Part shown: piece after piece, positions 33,138 to 35,062 of the stretch
Position numbering within the stretch: position 1 is the stretch's first letter
Layout of the letters: each line of letters opens with the position of its first letter
From: Candidatus Hydrogenedentota bacterium
GTDB taxonomy: Bacteria > Hydrogenedentota > Hydrogenedentia > Hydrogenedentales > SLHB01
Direction of reading: 5' to 3'
Length of the DNA stretch: 35,062 nt
Assembly (NCBI GenBank): GCA_020849535.1
Contig: JADLGB010000044.1
Coordinates: forward strand, 1 to 35,062
Translations under genes and position numbers: made by a program
The notes under the pieces: model-generated
The model's input: the letters and a program-made list of their open reading frames with translations, nothing else
The model's database searches: none
Told to the model about the DNA's origin: nothing

Positions 33138-33152
33138 AATCGCATGTTATTA
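33138..33152. promoter_or_regulatory. Candidate NO-regulator site upstream of nnrS
   Basis: AATCGCATGTTATTA lies just ahead of the NnrS ribosome binding site. It reads ATAACATGCGATT in the gene direction and shares an ACATG core with the sites before the NO reductase and Rrf2 genes. Confidence 0.25.
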
Positions 33153-33189
33153 TCTGGTTTTGGCTCAAAAAAAGAGAGACTCTCGTCCC

Positions 33190-33612
33190 TTATGTAGCCA
33201 GTTTCAGTGCTGCGTTGTTGGAGGCGATATCTGCGATGGTTGCCTCCTTCAACATCGCGAAGTAATCATCTCGCACCCCAGCCCAGCGTAAGTGCATCGC
33301 GCAAGGCGATTCAGGTGAACAAGTCTTCCTGCCCATGAAACAGCCCGACCACTTGCTGATATGGTCGATAGGCTCAACGACATCATAAAGCGTTACTTCA
33401 GAGGCTCTTCGAGCCAGCCGGAACCCACCGCCGATACCCTTTTGCGAGTAGACGATGCCCTCCTGCACGAGGGACTGGAGCAGCTTGCCCAGGTAGTTGG
33501 CTGGCGCGCCAATCTCCTCCGCGATGGAGGAGGCGCCCCGGAACTGCCCCTCGGGTAGTTCCGCGAGCTGAGCGACCGCGTGGAGGGCGTGAAGAGCTGT
33601 CTTTGAGAGCAT
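33190..33612 (-). CDS. Rrf2-family Fe-S regulator, NsrR-like
   Basis: A 140-residue Rrf2 protein. The winged-helix part (ASSIAEEIGAPANYLGKLLQSLVQEGIV, followed by the wing QKGIGGGFRLAR) binds DNA, and Cys91, Cys98 and Cys104 in the segment SGCFMGRKTCSPESPC are placed as in Fe-S Rrf2 proteins such as NsrR. Loss or nitrosylation of the cluster would relieve repression. It heads the NO cluster, which supports an NO-sensing role, though the IscR-like group cannot be excluded. A consensus promoter with a palindrome is just upstream. Confidence 0.9.
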   Translation of the reverse strand: MLSKTALHALHAVAQLAELPEGQFRGASSIAEEIGAPANYLGKLLQSLVQEGIVYSQKGIGGGFRLARRASEVTLYDVVEPIDHISKWSGCFMGRKTCSPESPCAMHLRWAGVRDDYFAMLKEATIADIASNNAALKLAT

Positions 33613-33624
33613 ATAAACCTCTTT

Positions 33625-33634
33625 TCACATGTGA
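33625..33634. promoter_or_regulatory. Palindromic operator candidate at the Rrf2 promoter
   Basis: TCACATGTGA is a perfect palindrome adjoining the -10 element (33634-33639). A repressor bound here would block RNA polymerase, so autoregulation by the Rrf2 protein is likely. Confidence 0.5.
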
Positions 33635-33662
33635 TTATATCTTGATAGTTGCCCTTTGTCAA
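33634..33662 (-). promoter_or_regulatory. Consensus sigma-70 promoter of the NO-defence cluster
   Basis: On the - strand: TTGACA (33662-33657), a 17-bp spacer, TATAAT (33639-33634). Both hexamers match the consensus exactly, at the optimal spacing, which implies a strong promoter kept off by a repressor. Confidence 0.85.
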
Positions 33663-33758
33663 CCCACCATTTCGAGTAGATTCTCTCATGAGGCAACGAA
33701 GCGCCTCACGCCGACTGCCAAACTGAGAGGCCACATCCAGATCGTGCTGCGCACGTAA

Positions 33759-33975
33759 GCACGCTGAAAGCGTGCCGCACTTCTAGCCAGGGGCAGAGCG
33801 AAGCGCCGCCCCTGGCTAGAGTTCTCCATGTGCATTCAGCCCTGAAGGGGCGTCGCAAGATTCGTCATGCCAAGGCCTTGCGTCGCCCTTTCAGGGCTCT
33901 CTAGATGTGGGCTTTTATACCAGGGGCTACGCTTGGCTTCGCCCCTGGCTAGAGTTGCGTGGCGCCTTCAGCGCC
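33759..33975. repeat. Cluster of palindromes, some repeated (REP-like)
   Basis: GCACGCT-GAA-AGCGTGC lies at 33759-33775. A 13-bp perfect stem lies at 33782-33820 (TCTAGCCAGGGGC with its complement). A 22-bp imperfect stem lies at 33838-33898 (AGCCCTGAA arms, two mismatches). CCAGGGGC/GCCCCTGG lies at 33920-33948, a shorter copy of the second stem, both followed by CTAGAGTT. GGCGC-CTTCA-GCGCC lies at 33961-33975. The rest of 33663-34177 shows no gene. Confidence 0.7.
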
Positions 33976-34177
33976 AAGAATCCGAGCCCAGGGTGCTTGG
34001 CGTCATTCCCATCAAGCGATGACTCCTGCTCTCAGCACTATCAAGACCAAGGGTCCCGCTCCAACCTCTTCGACATTGGTGTCGCAGGTACCGCAGAATT
34101 AGCTTCAGCGGAAACGGGCCGGGTATGATGCTCCCGGTAGATAAGGATGAGGCGACCGTATGAGGGGGTAAGAACCG

Positions 34178-35062
34178 ATGACCCGTGGCAGCGTATGGCT
34201 TTGGATGATTTCCGTACTGGCGGTGGGGCTCGCGCAGGCACAGGAGGCGGCAGCTCCCGTAGCGACAGAGCCGGTTGAGGTCTTAAAGACGCTGCGCACG
34301 GAACACCCAAGGTTGATGTTGACGCCCGCGCAATTGAGTTCGTTGAAAGATTCGGCGAAGACGGATCCGGTCTTGGCGGACTATGTGTCCCAGGTGATCG
34401 CGCAGGCGGACAAGGTGCTGGGCGAACCGCCACTCGAGCACAAGCTTATCGGTCCTCGTTTGCTGAGCGTGAGCCGCGCGTGTCTGCAGCGCATCTACAC
34501 GCTCGGGGTGGCCTACCGATGGACCGGCGAAGTGAAATACGCGGACGCAATCAAGTCCAACATGATGACCGTGTGCGCGTTTCCCGATTGGAATCCATCG
34601 CATTTCCTCGACACCGCGGAGATGTCGCACGCGGTGGCCATTGGGTACGACTGGCTCTATGACGTCCTAACGCCGGAGAGTCGCGACACCATCCGCCACG
34701 CCTTGATCGAACTGGGTCTCAAGCCCGGCATGGCCGTGTACGAAGGCGGTGGCAAATGGACCGTGTCCGACTTCAACTGGAACCAGGTGTGCAACGGCGG
34801 CATGCTCATCGGCGCGCTGGCGATCGCGGAGACCGATCCGCAGTACGCCGAGTATATTGTGCCGCGCGCGGTCGCCTCGCTGCCGAAGGCGCTGGCCTCG
34901 TACGCGCCGGACGGCGCGTGGATGGAAGGTCCAGGCTACTGGCATTACGCGACGCGTTACACGGCCTTTGCTCTCTGCGCGATGGACACGGCGCTGGGGA
35001 CGGATTTCGGACTGTCGAAGATGGAAGGCCTTTCCGTTACCGGTCAGTTCCCCAATTACACG
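34178..35062 (+). CDS. Exported heparinase II/III-like polysaccharide lyase (cut by window end)
   Basis: An open frame of 295 codons runs off the right edge with no stop. The ATG follows GAGGGGG. Residues 1-22 form a signal peptide (MTRGSVWLWMISVLAVGLAQ). The mature part is an all-helical lyase-like toroid: HPRLMLTPAQL, AYRWTGEVKYAD, FLDTAEMSHAVAIGYDWLYD, FNWNQVCNGGM and DGAWMEGPGYWHYATRYT. These match heparinase II/III-like and alginate-lyase-like proteins from memory. It would cleave uronate-containing, often sulfated, polysaccharides by beta-elimination, outside the cytoplasm. The beta-sandwich C-terminal half lies beyond the window, so the exact family cannot be fixed. Confidence 0.82.
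   Translation, partial: MTRGSVWLWMISVLAVGLAQAQEAAAPVATEPVEVLKTLRTEHPRLMLTPAQLSSLKDSAKTDPVLADYVSQVIAQADKVLGEPPLEHKLIGPRLLSVSRACLQRIYTLGVAYRWTGEVKYADAIKSNMMTVCAFPDWNPSHFLDTAEMSHAVAIGYDWLYDVLTPESRDTIRHALIELGLKPGMAVYEGGGKWTVSDFNWNQVCNGGMLIGALAIAETDPQYAEYIVPRAVASLPKALASYAPDGAWMEGPGYWHYATRYTAFALCAMDTALGTDFGLSKMEGLSVTGQFPNYT

Noticed and set aside
33759..33975. CRISPR array
   Set aside because: The palindromes differ from each other and there are no regular spacers or cas genes.

Overview
The window is a GC-rich bacterial chromosome segment. It has three Tat/Sec-exported sulfatases, a Tat-type Gfo/Idh/MocA oxidoreductase, a sialate-esterase-like protein, a GH42/GH14-like hydrolase and a heparinase-like lyase. 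It also has intergenic space full of palindromes. This mix suggests a polysaccharide-degrading bacterium of the Planctomycetes/PVC or Candidatus Hydrogenedentes (Hydrogenedentota) type. That is an inference from gene content; there is no rRNA or other taxonomic marker. No rRNA, tRNA, CRISPR array, transposase or phage gene was seen.

Layout. 1-5106: the end of an unknown gene, then a sulfatase with a C-terminal HEAT-like tail (+), facing a second sulfatase and an oxidoreductase (both -). 4790-9459: a fused radical SAM/DUF2344 protein whose frame runs over the oxidoreductase start, a repeat element, and an amidohydrolase. 9460-10026: a palindrome cluster. 10027-15546: galactokinase, a GspF-N/TPR fusion protein, a phosphoesterase, dGTPase and purine nucleoside phosphorylase (all +). 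15549-17358: a translationally coupled AMMECR1/Memo pair (-), the Memo half being exported and lacking most metal ligands. 17642-19735: a Cys-rich PAS protein and a third sulfatase. 20032-21782: a methyltransferase and its TetR repressor with two matching operators. 22079-23399: a HicAB toxin-antitoxin pair and two small hypothetical membrane/secreted proteins in less GC-rich DNA. 23461-27901: the sialate-esterase/glycoside hydrolase operon. 28049-33612: a nitric-oxide defence cluster (-): an Rrf2/NsrR-like regulator, NnrS with extra terminal domains, quinol-type NO reductase and the RIC/ScdA iron-sulfur repair protein. 33759-33975: a second palindrome cluster. 34178-end: a heparinase-like lyase cut by the window edge.

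How the genes fit together. Exported sulfatases, esterase, hydrolase and lyase would strip sulfate and acyl groups and cleave complex (possibly animal- or algal-type) glycans. Galactokinase and the oxidoreductase could handle released sugars. The NO cluster would sense NO through an Fe-S Rrf2 protein, reduce it to N2O and repair damaged di-iron centres. dGTPase and PNP form a short purine-deoxynucleoside route. The most unusual items are the degenerate exported Memo protein, the NnrS with DUF542/DUF1858-like domains at both ends, the GspF-N/TPR fusion, and the 9-bp ATGGGANNN arrays upstream of two of the three sulfatases.
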